Position numbers and translations under genes: made by a program. The notes beneath the pieces were generated by a model. The model was not told the origin of the DNA and did not search any database. It worked only from the letters and a program-made list of their open reading frames with translations. A stretch of DNA of 64,000 bases from Nocardia cyriacigeorgica. GTDB taxonomy: Bacteria; Actinomycetota; Actinomycetes; Mycobacteriales; Mycobacteriaceae. This document shows positions 1 through 8,201 of the stretch, in pieces. Within the stretch, counting starts at the first letter, position 1; each line of letters starts with the position of its first letter. The stretch spans positions 124,001 to 188,000 of the forward strand of contig NZ_VBUT01000011.1 of the NCBI RefSeq assembly GCF_005863245.1, given 5' to 3'.

Positions 1-213
1 GACGCCGTCCGCGCGAGCTGCGACCGCGTCGGCCGGCGAGACGACCTGACCGGCGACGCGTGGCGTCTACTGCCCGGATGCGACGGCACAGCGCTCCCGG
101 ACGAGGTACTCACCCGTGAGACACGACCCACCGACAACGACGTTCTCCTCTCCGGGTGCTCGCCTCGGCCCACCACCGCACCACCCACCACCCGAGGACA
201 AGGACCGATATGA
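1..213 (+). CDS. Possible 3' end of an upstream gene (partial)
   Basis: One plus-strand frame is open from the left edge to a TGA at 211-213, which would overlap the glpD start codon as ATGA. Third codon positions are mostly G or C up to about position 150, as expected of coding DNA here. The translated end (DDLTGDAWRLLPGCDGTALP and onward, then Pro/Thr-rich) resembles no family I know. The last third could be non-coding sequence that simply lacks stops. Another frame is open only to position 119. I therefore treat this as a possible, unidentified C-terminus. Confidence 0.25.
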   Translation, partial: DAVRASCDRVGRRDDLTGDAWRLLPGCDGTALPDEVLTRETRPTDNDVLLSGCSPRPTTAPPTTRGQGPI

Positions 214-1763
214 CCAAGAATTCGGTACCCACCGGCGACTCCACCCTCAACGCCGCGCGTCGCGAGCGCGAACTCGGCGCACTCGGCGACGGCACCGAGA
301 TCGACGTCCTGGTGATCGGCGGCGGCGTCACCGGAACCGGTGTCGCGCTCGACGCCGCCTCCCGTGGGCTGCGCACGGTGCTGGTGGAACGGCACGACCT
401 GGCCTTCGGCACCAGCCGGTGGAGTTCCAAACTCGTGCACGGCGGGCTGCGGTATCTGGCGGGCGGGCATATCGGCATCGCGCACGAGAGCGCGGTGGAG
501 CGCGGCATCCTGATCCGCACCACCGCACCGCATCTGGTGCGCCCGATCCCGCAGCTGGTGCCGCTGCTGCCCACGTTGGGGGTGGCTCAGAGCTCGCTGG
601 TGCGCGCCGGATTCCTGGCCGGTGATCTGCTGCGCCGCGGCGCGGGCACCCCGGCGAGTCTGCTGCCGCGATCGCGGCGGGTGGCGGCGGCCGAAGCCCT
701 GCGGCTGGCACCCACCGTGCGCCGGGACGGGTTGCGCGGTGGCCTGACGGCCTGGGACGGACAATTGGTGGACGATGCCCGGCTGGTGGTCGCGCTGGCG
801 CGTACCGCCTCCGCGGCCGGTGCGTCGGTGCTGACGCGGGTCGAGGTCACCGCCGCCACCGGCGACTCCGCGACGCTGCGCGATACCCGCACCGGCGAGA
901 CGCTGACCGTGCGTGCCCGCGCCGTCGTCAACGCGACCGGCGTGTGGGCCGATCAGGTCGACCCCAGCATCGAGCTGCGGCCCAGCCGCGGCACCCACCT
1001 GGTCTTCGACGCCGCCGCCTTCGGCGGGTTGAGCGCCTCGCTGACGGTGCCGGTGCCCGGTAGCACCAGCCGTTTCGTCTTCGCCTTCCCCGCCGCGCAC
1101 GGCCGGGTCTACCTGGGCCTCACCGACGAGGACGCCCCCGGGCCCGTGCCCGACGAGCCCCGCCCCACCGACGCCGAAATAGATTTCCTGCTCGACACCA
1201 TCAACGCCGCCCTGCGCGAACCGCTGACCCGCGCCGATATCCGCGGCAGCTACGCCGGTCTGCGTCCGCTGCTGAAAACCGGCACCGACAGCACCGCCGA
1301 CATCTCCCGCGAACACGCCGTGCTGCACTCCCCCGACGGCCTGATCACCATCGTCGGCGGCAAACTCACCACCTACCGCAAGATGGCCGAGGACACCGTC
1401 GACGCCGCCGTCACCCACGCGGGCCTCACCGCGGGCCCCTGCCGCACCAGGCAGCTGCCGCTGGTCGGCGCGGTCTCCGGCGCCGCCCGCGACAAGATCG
1501 CCGCACCACCGGTCCTGGTCGACCGCTACGGCTCCGAAGCGAGCGCCGTACTCGCCCGGGCCGAAGCCGACCCGGGCCTGCTCGAACCCGTAGCCCCCGG
1601 AATCGACGTCACCCGAGCCGAATTCGCGTGGGCGATCTCGCACGAAGGCGCCCTCGACGCCGCCGACCTCCTCGACCGCCGCACCCGCATCGGACTGGTC
1701 GCCGAGGACCGGGAGGCCGCATTGCCGGCGGCGGAAGAGGCGCTCGCGGCACTGACCGACTAG
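210..1763 (+). CDS. glpD: Glycerol-3-phosphate dehydrogenase, FAD-dependent (GlpD1-like)
   Basis: The enzyme oxidises sn-glycerol 3-phosphate to dihydroxyacetone phosphate at the membrane, passing electrons through FAD to the quinone pool. The FAD-binding Rossmann motif VLVIGGGVTGTG lies near residues 33-44, followed by the family signature FGTSRWSSKLVHGGLRYL. The C-terminal DAO-type segment contains IVGGKLTTYRKMAEDTV. At 517 aa it is nearer the shorter mycobacterial GlpD1 than GlpD2. The ATG at 210 is chosen because AGGACAAGGA lies just upstream; an in-frame start at 156 would add a Pro/His-rich tail unlike the family. The stop shares the CTAG at 1760-1763 with the stop of the convergent acetyltransferase gene. 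Confidence 0.93.
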   Translation: MTKNSVPTGDSTLNAARRERELGALGDGTEIDVLVIGGGVTGTGVALDAASRGLRTVLVERHDLAFGTSRWSSKLVHGGLRYLAGGHIGIAHESAVERGILIRTTAPHLVRPIPQLVPLLPTLGVAQSSLVRAGFLAGDLLRRGAGTPASLLPRSRRVAAAEALRLAPTVRRDGLRGGLTAWDGQLVDDARLVVALARTASAAGASVLTRVEVTAATGDSATLRDTRTGETLTVRARAVVNATGVWADQVDPSIELRPSRGTHLVFDAAAFGGLSASLTVPVPGSTSRFVFAFPAAHGRVYLGLTDEDAPGPVPDEPRPTDAEIDFLLDTINAALREPLTRADIRGSYAGLRPLLKTGTDSTADISREHAVLHSPDGLITIVGGKLTTYRKMAEDTVDAAVTHAGLTAGPCRTRQLPLVGAVSGAARDKIAAPPVLVDRYGSEASAVLARAEADPGLLEPVAPGIDVTRAEFAWAISHEGALDAADLLDRRTRIGLVAEDREAALPAAEEALAALTD

Positions 1764-2299
1764 CGAACGCTGTCGATCGAGTCGTGCGCGATCCAGCCGG
1801 CGACCTCCGCGCGCATGCACGCGCGAGGCCATCGGTCCAGCCCGTGGGCGGCTTCGGCGGCGCGGATGGCGCGCAGGCCCGGGGTTTCCTCGTCGGCGGA
1901 CAGGTAGCGGAAGCCCATACTGCGGTAGTACGGGCCATTCCATTCGACGTCGGTGAACGTGGTCAAGGTGAGCGCCGGTAAGCCGTGGTCGGCGGCCCAG
2001 CGGGCCGCGTGGTCGATCAGGTGACGGCCGATCCGCCGCCCGGCAGAGGCGGGATGCACCGAGACCTGCTCGATGTGGGCATTGCCATCCACGACGGCGA
2101 CGACCAGGTACGCGACAGGCGCGCCGCCATCGGTCCACACCCAGGCCCGACCGGCGTCGACGAACTCGCGCAATGTCTCGATGGCCGGTGGATCGTCCTC
2201 GGCGACCGCCGTCATCCCGATCGTGGCGAACGGGGCACCCGCCGCACGTTCGATCTCATGGAGCAGTGACAGGTCGGACAGCACGGCGGCGCGGATCAC
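1760..2299 (-). CDS. GNAT-family N-acetyltransferase
   Basis: This is a 179-residue single-domain acetyltransferase that probably transfers acetyl from acetyl-CoA to an amine substrate I cannot identify. The acetyl-CoA pyrophosphate-binding motif A is visible as VSVHPASAGRRIGRHLIDHA near residues 78-97. Motif B follows as GPYYRSMGFRYL. The start is a GTG at 2299 (GTG ATC CGC) with no strong ribosome-binding site. The stop codon overlaps that of glpD, which leaves no room for a terminator between them. The C-terminal 30 residues (AAHGLDRWPRACMRAEVAGW) lie beyond the usual fold. Confidence 0.85.
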   Translation of the reverse strand: MIRAAVLSDLSLLHEIERAAGAPFATIGMTAVAEDDPPAIETLREFVDAGRAWVWTDGGAPVAYLVVAVVDGNAHIEQVSVHPASAGRRIGRHLIDHAARWAADHGLPALTLTTFTDVEWNGPYYRSMGFRYLSADEETPGLRAIRAAEAAHGLDRWPRACMRAEVAGWIAHDSIDSVR

Positions 2300-2571
2300 C
2301 GGGCCAACGGTAGTCGTGGCCGGCTCGGGTTCTCGACCTGTTATTCGTCACTTCCCGCTCCGGATCACGTGCCGGAGCGTCGGCTACCCGGTAACTTCGA
2401 ACTCGTGCTCCCCGCGCAGGCGGGGATGATCCAGGGGGCGGCTCGGAACCCGCACCGATCACCACGTGTTCCCCGCGCGCGGGGATGGATCGGACTCGCA
2501 CCGAGCCCGGCATGCTCGACCCGCCGGGTTGCCAGGTGGCCTACGGTGAGGCTGCAAGGAAGGAGGCGTGA
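2300..2571. other. Intergenic region with CRISPR-like remnant and FHA-gene leader
   Basis: This gap separates two divergently transcribed genes. It contains the two-repeat CRISPR-like element at 2405-2492 and, at 2560-2566, the strong AAGGAGG ribosome-binding site for the FHA gene. No open frame in it has coding character. Peptides read across the repeats (PAQAGMI, PRARGW) are the usual artefact of translating type I-E repeats. Confidence 0.6.
2405..2492 (+). CRISPR. Two-repeat type I-E-like CRISPR remnant
   Basis: The first repeat (2405-2432, 28 nt) begins GTGCTCCCCGCGC and ends GCGGGGATGATCC, matching the arms, stem and tail of actinobacterial type I-E repeats. A 33-nt spacer follows (2433-2465), the standard I-E spacer length. 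The second unit (2466-2492) begins GTGTTCCCCGCGC, has two bases missing from the stem loop and a modified tail. No further repeat is found at 61-nt spacing on either side, and no cas gene lies within the window. It is either a decayed array or a solo mini-array served by Cas proteins encoded elsewhere. Confidence 0.6.
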
Positions 2572-3762
2572 ATGCTCGGCAGATCCACAGTCGCAGTCGC
2601 GCCAGGCGACGGCCTTGTGGCGAGGTTCGGCGAAGTCCTCGTGTATATCGGCGGCGAGAGCGCTTCCATCGACCGCATTCTCGGCGCCGTCGAGGCCGCG
2701 TCGGAGGTCGAATCGCCCGGCGCCGCGCTGGCCCAGCGATTGGCCCCGGTGGTGTTCGGCGTCAATTCCGCGCCACCACCGTTCGGCGTGCTCGCCCCGA
2801 CCGACGACGGCACGCTGGTGCTGTTGCGCGGACCCGTGGCCGCGCTGATCGACGGCGCCGAAGGAGCTCGACGGCTGACCGGTTCACGCGCGTTCACCTG
2901 GGTCGACGAGATCGTGCGGGTGCCGATCCGCTCGATCACCATCGGCCCGGACACGACATCCCAGATCACCGAACACCCGCGCAGCAATCTGCGTTCGGGC
3001 GTCGTGCCCGGTGGCGGATTCGTGTTGCGGGCCGGTGTCCGTCGCAGCGGACGCAAGCCCGCCGCACGCGCCACCTCGACCGCCGCGGCACCGAGCGAGC
3101 CGCCGGCCACCGCGCCCGCCGGTTTCGCCGCCGCCGAGGCCGACGCCGACTCCGATCAGCACCCCGTGACCAGCGCCGCGCCACCCGCACCGAGCACTCC
3201 GCCGGTGCCGCCCCGGCATCGCGCCAACCCGAAACCCGACGGCACCCAGGCCATGTCGCTGGCCTGGTCACAGGCCCCGGCGACGCTGCGCTCCGATCCG
3301 CCGGAACCGGTCGCCCTGCACAAACCGGGCCCGCAGGACACGGTCCGCCGGCGGCCACGCCTCGCCGTCGGCGCACCACCGAACACGCAGGTCCCCGGGG
3401 TCCTGGTCGCCGAGGACGGCGCCACCTACCCGCTGGACCGCCCCTACGTCATCGGCCGTGGCCCCTCCGCCGACGAATCGGTCCGCCGCGCCACCGCGGC
3501 CCCGATCGTGTTGCAGCGCGACCGTCACATCTCCCGGGTGCACGCCTTCGTCTCGCTGGAGGACGGCAAGGTCTTCGTCCGCGACGCGGGCACCGCCTCC
3601 GGCACCTTCGTCGCGACCCCCGACTCCCCGAAGTGGGCACGCGTCGGCCAGTCCCCCACCGAACTCCCACCCGGCGGGCGGATCCGGATCAGCGAACGAG
3701 TGCTGACCTACCAGGCGAGCACCGTCCCGCCGCGAACCGAGGGCGTCGACACCGGCAAGTAG
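2572..3762 (+). CDS. FHA-domain protein
   Basis: This 396-residue protein has three parts. A compact N-terminal domain (about 1-150) contains FGVNSAPPPFGVLAP. An Ala/Pro-rich linker spans about 155-270. A C-terminal forkhead-associated domain (about 280-385) should bind phosphothreonine peptides. The FHA core residues are visible in YVIGRGPSADESV, RHISRVHAFVSLEDG and FVRDAGTASGTFV. The start at 2572 has an AAGGAGG site 5 nt upstream. There is no signal peptide or membrane segment, so it is probably a cytosolic adaptor for a Ser/Thr kinase. It is too long and too different at its N-terminus to be GarA. Its stop is 23 nt before fdhF, so the two may be co-transcribed. Confidence 0.85.
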   Translation: MLGRSTVAVAPGDGLVARFGEVLVYIGGESASIDRILGAVEAASEVESPGAALAQRLAPVVFGVNSAPPPFGVLAPTDDGTLVLLRGPVAALIDGAEGARRLTGSRAFTWVDEIVRVPIRSITIGPDTTSQITEHPRSNLRSGVVPGGGFVLRAGVRRSGRKPAARATSTAAAPSEPPATAPAGFAAAEADADSDQHPVTSAAPPAPSTPPVPPRHRANPKPDGTQAMSLAWSQAPATLRSDPPEPVALHKPGPQDTVRRRPRLAVGAPPNTQVPGVLVAEDGATYPLDRPYVIGRGPSADESVRRATAAPIVLQRDRHISRVHAFVSLEDGKVFVRDAGTASGTFVATPDSPKWARVGQSPTELPPGGRIRISERVLTYQASTVPPRTEGVDTGK

Positions 3763-3785
3763 CCGCGTGGGGGCACAATGGCCCC

Positions 3786-6080
3786 ATGCACCGCAAAGGG
3801 CCGACCGAGGATATCGACGAGTCCGCACTGTCGGTGACCCCGCCGAAACAGCAGGCCGCAGGCGTCACCGCGGTGGCCGTCGCGTTGAAGCGGGCCGTCG
3901 AGGACATGGGTGTGGTGCGCACGGCCCGCACCCTGGTGCGACTCAATCAGGTCGACGGATTCGACTGTCCCGGCTGCGCCTGGCCCGAACCCACCGGCCA
4001 TCGCAGGCCCGCCGAATTCTGCGAGAACGGCGCCAAAGCGGTCGGCGAGGAAGCCACGCTGCGCACCGTCACCCCGGAGTTCTTCGCCAGGCATTCGATC
4101 GCCGAGCTGGCGGACAAATCCGGGTACTGGCTGGGCAGGCAGGGCAGGCTGACCCACCCGATGGTGCTGCGTCCCGGCCAGGACCACTACACCCCCATCG
4201 ACTGGGATGAGGCTTATCGGCTGATCGCCGACCACCTGCGCGCCCTCGACAGCCCCGACGAGGCGGTCTTCTACACCTCCGGCCGCACCGCCAACGAGAC
4301 CGCGTTCCTGTATCAGCTGCTGGTGCGCAGCTTCGGCACCAACAACCTGCCCGACTGCTCGAATATGTGCCACGAATCCTCGGGCACCGCGCTGACCGGC
4401 TCGATCGGCATCGGCAAGGGCTCGGTGACCATCGATGATTTCGCCGCCGCCGACCTGATCATCGTCGCGGGCCAGAACCCGGGCACCAACCATCCCCGGA
4501 TGCTCAGCGCCCTCGCCGACGCCAAGGCCGCCGGTGCGCGCATTATCGCGGTCAATCCGCTGCCCGAGACGGGGCTGATCGGGTTCCGCGATCCGCAGAC
4601 CGTCCGCGGGCTCACCACCGGCGTCCCGATTGCCGACGATTTCCTGCAGATCCGGCTCGGCGGCGATATGGCCCTGTTCCAGGGTCTGGGCAAGCTGCTG
4701 TTCGAGGCCGAGGACCGCGCGCCGGGCACCGTCGTCGACCGGGCCTTCGTCGACGCGCACACCGCCGGGTTCGCCGAGTACGAAAAGCAGGTCCGCGCCG
4801 TCGATCTCGACGTGGTCGAGCAGGCGACCGGCCTCGGCCGCGAACAACTCGAGCACACCGCGCGCCTGTTCGCCGCCGCCGACCGCGTCATCGTCTGCTG
4901 GGCCATGGGCCTCACCCAGCAGTCGCACGGCGTCGCCACCATCGAGGAAGCCACCAATCTGCTGCTGATGCGCGGCATGATCGGCAAACCGGGCGCCGGT
5001 GTGTGCCCGGTGCGCGGGCATTCGAATGTGCAGGGCGATCGCACCATGGGCATCTGGGAGAAGATGCCCGAGTCGTTCCTGGCCGCCCTCGACCGCGAAT
5101 TCGGCATCACCGCTCCGCGCGCGCACGGGTTCGACACGGTGAACGCCATCCGCGCCATGCGCGACGGCAAGGCGCGGGTGTTCTTCGGCATGGGCGGCAA
5201 TTTCGTGGCCGCGACCCCCGATACGGAGGTCACCGAGGCGGCGTTGCGGGCCTGCGATCTCACCGTGCAGGTCTCGACCAAACTCAACCGCAGCCACGTC
5301 GTGCACGGCGCCACCGCGCTGATCCTGCCCACCCTCGGCCGCACCGACCTCGACGTCCAGGACGGTGTGAAACAGCAGGTGTCGGTGGAGGATTCGATGT
5401 CGATGGTGCACCTGTCCACCGGCCGGCTGCACCCGGTGAGCGAACACCTGCGCAGCGAGGTCGCCATCGTCTGCGAACTCGCCCAGCAGCTGTTCGGCCC
5501 GGACCATCCGGTGCCGTGGGCCGAGTTCCGCCGCGACTACGACCGCATCCGCGACGCCATCGCCCGCGTGGTGCCCGGCTGCGCCGACTACAACCGGAAG
5601 GTCCGGCAGCGCAACGGTTTCGTGCTGCCACATCCGCCGCGCGATGCCCGCGAATTCCGCACCGCCACCGGACGCGCCAACTTCGCGGTCAACGCGCTCA
5701 CCTGGCTGCCGGTGCCGCCGGGCCGGCTGATCCTGCAGACCTTGCGCAGCCACGACCAGTACAACACCACCATCTACGGGCTGGAGGACCGCTATCGCGG
5801 TATCCACGGCGGCCGCAAAGTCGTGCTCGTCAACGCCGATGACATCGCCGAACTCGGCTTCGCCGATGGCGAGCTGGTCGATCTGGTCTCGGAGTGGAGC
5901 GACGGCGTGGAGCGCAGAGTCGAGGGTTTCCGCATCGTCGCCTATTCGACCCCGCGCGGCAATGCCGCCGCCTACTACCCGGAGACCAATCCGCTGATCC
6001 CGCTCGATCATGTGGCCGCGAGATCGAATACGCCGGTGGCCAAGGCGGTCACCATCCGGCTGGAGCGTGCCCGCTCATGA
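3786..6080 (+). CDS. fdhF: Molybdopterin-dependent oxidoreductase, FdhF/YdeP family
   Basis: This is a 764-residue formate-dehydrogenase-like alpha subunit expected to carry bis-MGD molybdenum. Cys-containing motifs appear at DCPGCAWPEP (about 60-69) and EFCENGAK (about 77-84). Next come the molybdopterin oxidoreductase core (YTSGRTANE, NMCHESSG, AGQNPGTNHP, RGMIGKPGAGVCPVRGHSNV) and the C-terminal cofactor-dinucleotide-binding domain (LQTLRSHDQYNTTIYG). Length and sequence fit the YdeP/mycobacterial FdhF group. True formate activity is not proven for this group, which lacks the selenocysteine context. The ATG at 3786 is the first plausible start after the FHA gene. The stop overlaps the fdhD start as ATGA. 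Confidence 0.88.
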   Translation: MHRKGPTEDIDESALSVTPPKQQAAGVTAVAVALKRAVEDMGVVRTARTLVRLNQVDGFDCPGCAWPEPTGHRRPAEFCENGAKAVGEEATLRTVTPEFFARHSIAELADKSGYWLGRQGRLTHPMVLRPGQDHYTPIDWDEAYRLIADHLRALDSPDEAVFYTSGRTANETAFLYQLLVRSFGTNNLPDCSNMCHESSGTALTGSIGIGKGSVTIDDFAAADLIIVAGQNPGTNHPRMLSALADAKAAGARIIAVNPLPETGLIGFRDPQTVRGLTTGVPIADDFLQIRLGGDMALFQGLGKLLFEAEDRAPGTVVDRAFVDAHTAGFAEYEKQVRAVDLDVVEQATGLGREQLEHTARLFAAADRVIVCWAMGLTQQSHGVATIEEATNLLLMRGMIGKPGAGVCPVRGHSNVQGDRTMGIWEKMPESFLAALDREFGITAPRAHGFDTVNAIRAMRDGKARVFFGMGGNFVAATPDTEVTEAALRACDLTVQVSTKLNRSHVVHGATALILPTLGRTDLDVQDGVKQQVSVEDSMSMVHLSTGRLHPVSEHLRSEVAIVCELAQQLFGPDHPVPWAEFRRDYDRIRDAIARVVPGCADYNRKVRQRNGFVLPHPPRDAREFRTATGRANFAVNALTWLPVPPGRLILQTLRSHDQYNTTIYGLEDRYRGIHGGRKVVLVNADDIAELGFADGELVDLVSEWSDGVERRVEGFRIVAYSTPRGNAAAYYPETNPLIPLDHVAARSNTPVAKAVTIRLERARS

Positions 6081-6913
6081 GCCGGGTCACCGCCCGCCGC
6101 CGGATGCAGCGCGTCTCCCCCGCCGGCCTGGTGCAGCGGCCCGACACCTTGGCGGTGGAGGAGCCGCTGGAGATCCGGGTGAACGGGACGTCGCTGACGG
6201 TCACCATGCGCACCCCGGGCAGCGATATCGATCTGGTGCACGGGTTCCTGTTCGCCGAGGGCGTGATCGACTCGGCCGAGGACATCCTCGCCGCTCGCTA
6301 CTGCGCGGGCACCGATGACGAGGGCCGCAACACCTATAACGTCCTCGACGTCACCCTGCGCACACCCGCCCCGGTGAAGGCCAGGAACTTCCTGACCACC
6401 AGCGCCTGCGGGTTGTGCGGCAAGTCCGCGCTCGACGAGGTCCGCACCCGGACCCGCTTTCCGCTGCCCGCTGCGGCGGCGATGATCGGAGTCGAGGCGC
6501 TGGCCGCCCTGCCGGACACGCTGCGCGCCGAGCAGTCGGTCTTCGATGCCACCGGCGGCCTGCACGCGGCCGGGCTGTTCACCGCGGACGGCGCGGTGCT
6601 TGCGGTCCGCGAGGACATCGGCCGCCACAACGCCGTGGACAAGGTGGTCGGCTGGGCGGTGCGCGAGAACCGGATTCCGGCCACCGAGCTGGTGTTGATC
6701 GTGAGTGGCCGCGCGTCCTTCGAGTTGGTGCAGAAGGCCGTGATGGCCGGGATTCCGCTGCTGGCGGCCGTGTCGGCGCCCAGCTCACTGGCGGTCGATC
6801 TGGCCGCCGAATCCGGTCTCACCCTGGCCGGCTTCGTCCGTGGCGAGACCATGAACATCTATACCCACCCGGATCGGATCATCACCGGGTCGGCGAGCTC
6901 CCGCCCCGCCTGA
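6077..6913 (+). CDS. fdhD: Formate dehydrogenase accessory sulfurtransferase FdhD
   Basis: FdhD moves sulfur from a cysteine desulfurase to the Mo-bis-MGD cofactor, a step required to activate formate dehydrogenases. The protein is 278 aa. It shows the catalytic cysteine pair in SACGLCGKSALDEV (Cys111 and Cys114) and the conserved segments DLVHGFLFAEGVI and REDIGRHNAVDKVVG. The start at 6077 overlaps the fdhF stop (ATGA), indicating translational coupling and supporting fdhF as its client. The gene is followed by two hairpins shared with the convergent mIHF gene. Confidence 0.95.
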   Translation: MSRVTARRRMQRVSPAGLVQRPDTLAVEEPLEIRVNGTSLTVTMRTPGSDIDLVHGFLFAEGVIDSAEDILAARYCAGTDDEGRNTYNVLDVTLRTPAPVKARNFLTTSACGLCGKSALDEVRTRTRFPLPAAAAMIGVEALAALPDTLRAEQSVFDATGGLHAAGLFTADGAVLAVREDIGRHNAVDKVVGWAVRENRIPATELVLIVSGRASFELVQKAVMAGIPLLAAVSAPSSLAVDLAAESGLTLAGFVRGETMNIYTHPDRIITGSASSRPA

Positions 6914-6943
6914 TCTGCGCGGGATTTCACGGGGTTTCTCAGC

Positions 6944-7012
6944 GCGCGAGCCGCTCAAGGCTCGCGCCGACCTGAGCGTCCGTCGCGGAGAGCTCATCGC
7001 ACGGACGCTCAG
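6944..7012. terminator. Tandem hairpins between convergent fdhD and mihF
   Basis: Two perfect inverted repeats lie in the gap. GCGCGAGCC/GGCTCGCGC occupies 6944-6952 and 6959-6967 with a 6-nt loop. CTGAGCGTCCGT/ACGGACGCTCAG occupies 6972-6983 and 7001-7012 with a 17-nt loop. Both are T-poor. They probably act as a bidirectional terminator for the two converging transcripts. Confidence 0.55.
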
Positions 7013-7023
7013 CGCCGGGTTTC

Positions 7024-7338
7024 TCAGTCGGCGAGGGCCTCGAGCAGGGCGGCGCGCTGGCGTGCGCCCAGGCCGCCGATGCGGCGGTCCTCGGGGATCT
7101 CGGCCTGGTCGAGCAGCTTCGCCGCCTTGACCGGGCCGACACCGGGAAGGGCCTTGATAACGGCCGCGACCTTCGTCTTCTTGACCAGGTCGTCGGAGTC
7201 GGCCTTTTTCAGCAGATCAGCCACTGAGACCTTGCCCGACTTCACCTTGCCGATCAGTTCGGAGCGCGCCTTGCGGACCGCCGCCGCTTTGGCCAACGCT
7301 TCAGAGCGCTGTTCCGCGGTCATGGTAGGCAGTGCCAT
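7024..7338 (-). CDS. mihF: Mycobacterial-type integration host factor (mIHF)
   Basis: This is a 104-residue nucleoid-associated DNA-binding protein. The N-terminal basic helical part (MALPTMTAEQRSEALAKAA) is followed by a helix-two-turn-helix DNA-binding region. The latter includes VAAVIKALPGVGPVKAAKLL and IGGLGARQRAALL, the hallmark of mIHF. The ATG at 7338 is preceded by GGAGGAGAC; a longer in-frame start (7383) adds a non-family tail. In mycobacteria mihF sits beside gmk and rpoZ, but here the neighbours are fdhD and an isomerase-like gene. This may therefore be a second or relocated copy. A 13-bp tandem repeat lies just upstream. Confidence 0.9.
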   Translation of the reverse strand: MALPTMTAEQRSEALAKAAAVRKARSELIGKVKSGKVSVADLLKKADSDDLVKKTKVAAVIKALPGVGPVKAAKLLDQAEIPEDRRIGGLGARQRAALLEALAD

Positions 7339-7722
7339 GTCTCCTCCGCTTTCACTCGTCACTCGAACATCTGACTCGAACATCTGGTTGACCGGACCGA
7401 TTCAACATCACCGTACCGCCCAGGTACGCCCGACACACCGGGGAAGAACCCGGTGGATAACGCTGGTTGTACCGAGTGAGGCCGCGTAACGGCGGGGCCG
7501 CGCGCACCGACACATCAGCAGAGGCACCTGCACGGATCAAGGTTCAACGGCGAACCAGGGAGATCAAAGACGCTCTCCAGCACCGGGCGCGGACGGAAAG
7601 CACCGTCTGTCACCGTGTCCGAGCAGGTTGCGGACTGGGGGTCGGCCCGTTCTCGCCGCGGCGGGACCATCGGACTGATATCGTGCCGAACTAGAACACG
7701 TTTCATTTCGGCAGGAGTTCCC
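7339..7722. other. Divergent intergenic region between mihF and the KSI-like gene
   Basis: This gap of about 380 bp contains no gene that I can support. Seen in it are a perfect 13-bp tandem repeat (7361-7386), a CACCGGG/CCCGGTG inverted repeat (7436-7442 and 7449-7455), and a GGAG ribosome-binding site ahead of the isomerase-like gene at 7714-7717. It must hold the promoters of both genes. Confidence 0.6.
7361..7386. repeat. Perfect tandem 13-bp repeat upstream of mihF
   Basis: ACTCGAACATCTG occurs twice with no gap (7361-7373 and 7374-7386), starting 22 nt upstream of the mihF start codon. A tandem arrangement this close to the start could be an autoregulatory binding site. It could also be a simple duplication in the leader. 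Confidence 0.6.
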
Positions 7723-8100
7723 ATGGCACGGCAGATCCGCGATGTGGTCGAGCAGTACGTCAAGCTGGTCGGCAGCGGCCCCACAGAGGACATCGTCGCG
7801 CTCTATGCGCCGGACGCGATCGTCGAAGACCCGATCGGCACCCCGCCGAAGCAGGGCCACGACGCGATCCGCGAGTTCTACAACATCCTGGCAAACCTCG
7901 AGCGCGAGACCTCGATCCATCCCGATACGGTCCGCATCGTCGGCAATCACGCCGCCTTCATGTTCACCCTGGTCACCATCGCCGGCGGGCAGCGCATGAC
8001 GCTGCACCCGATCGATGTGATGGAGTTCGACGACGAAGGCCGGATCACCCACATGCGCGCCTACTGGGGGCAGGACGACCTGAGCATGGAGCCCGTCTGA
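7723..8100 (+). CDS. Ketosteroid isomerase-like protein (SnoaL/NTF2 fold)
   Basis: This is a 125-residue protein closely resembling bacterial delta5-3-ketosteroid isomerase, which shifts the steroid 5,6 double bond to the 4,5 position. The catalytic residues of the Comamonas/Pseudomonas enzymes have counterparts: Tyr12 (VEQYVKL), Asp36 (DAIVEDPIG) and Asp98 (LHPIDVMEF). The segment AIREFYNILANLE also aligns with the family. The start at 7723 has CAGGAG about 6 nt upstream. No steroid-catabolism genes are visible nearby, so the substrate is uncertain. Other SnoaL-like enzymes share the fold but usually lack all three residues. Confidence 0.82.
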   Translation: MARQIRDVVEQYVKLVGSGPTEDIVALYAPDAIVEDPIGTPPKQGHDAIREFYNILANLERETSIHPDTVRIVGNHAAFMFTLVTIAGGQRMTLHPIDVMEFDDEGRITHMRAYWGQDDLSMEPV

Positions 8101-8163
8101 TCACAGGCCGCATCGCGGCCCCGACAGCGTCCTGAGCGACGCCCGGCGCGGCCCGATCGCGCA

Positions 8164-8194
8164 GCGGGTGCCCCCACGGCAGGTGATCACCCGC
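8164..8194. terminator. Weak hairpin between convergent genes
   Basis: GCGGGTG (8164-8170) and CACCCGC (8188-8194) form a 7-bp stem with a 17-nt loop in the 101-bp gap between two convergent genes. There is no T-run, so a terminator role is only likely by position. Confidence 0.3.
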
Positions 8195-8201
8195 CGGCGC
8201 C

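Noticed and set aside
2369..2530. A protein-coding reading across the CRISPR-like repeats
   Set aside because: The peptide (LPAQAGMI, VPRARGW) is the known artefact of translating type I-E repeats, and there is no ribosome-binding site or family match.
2572..3762. GarA, because of the FHA domain
   Set aside because: GarA is about 160 aa with a phosphorylatable N-terminal Thr-rich motif. This protein is 396 aa with a different N-terminal domain.
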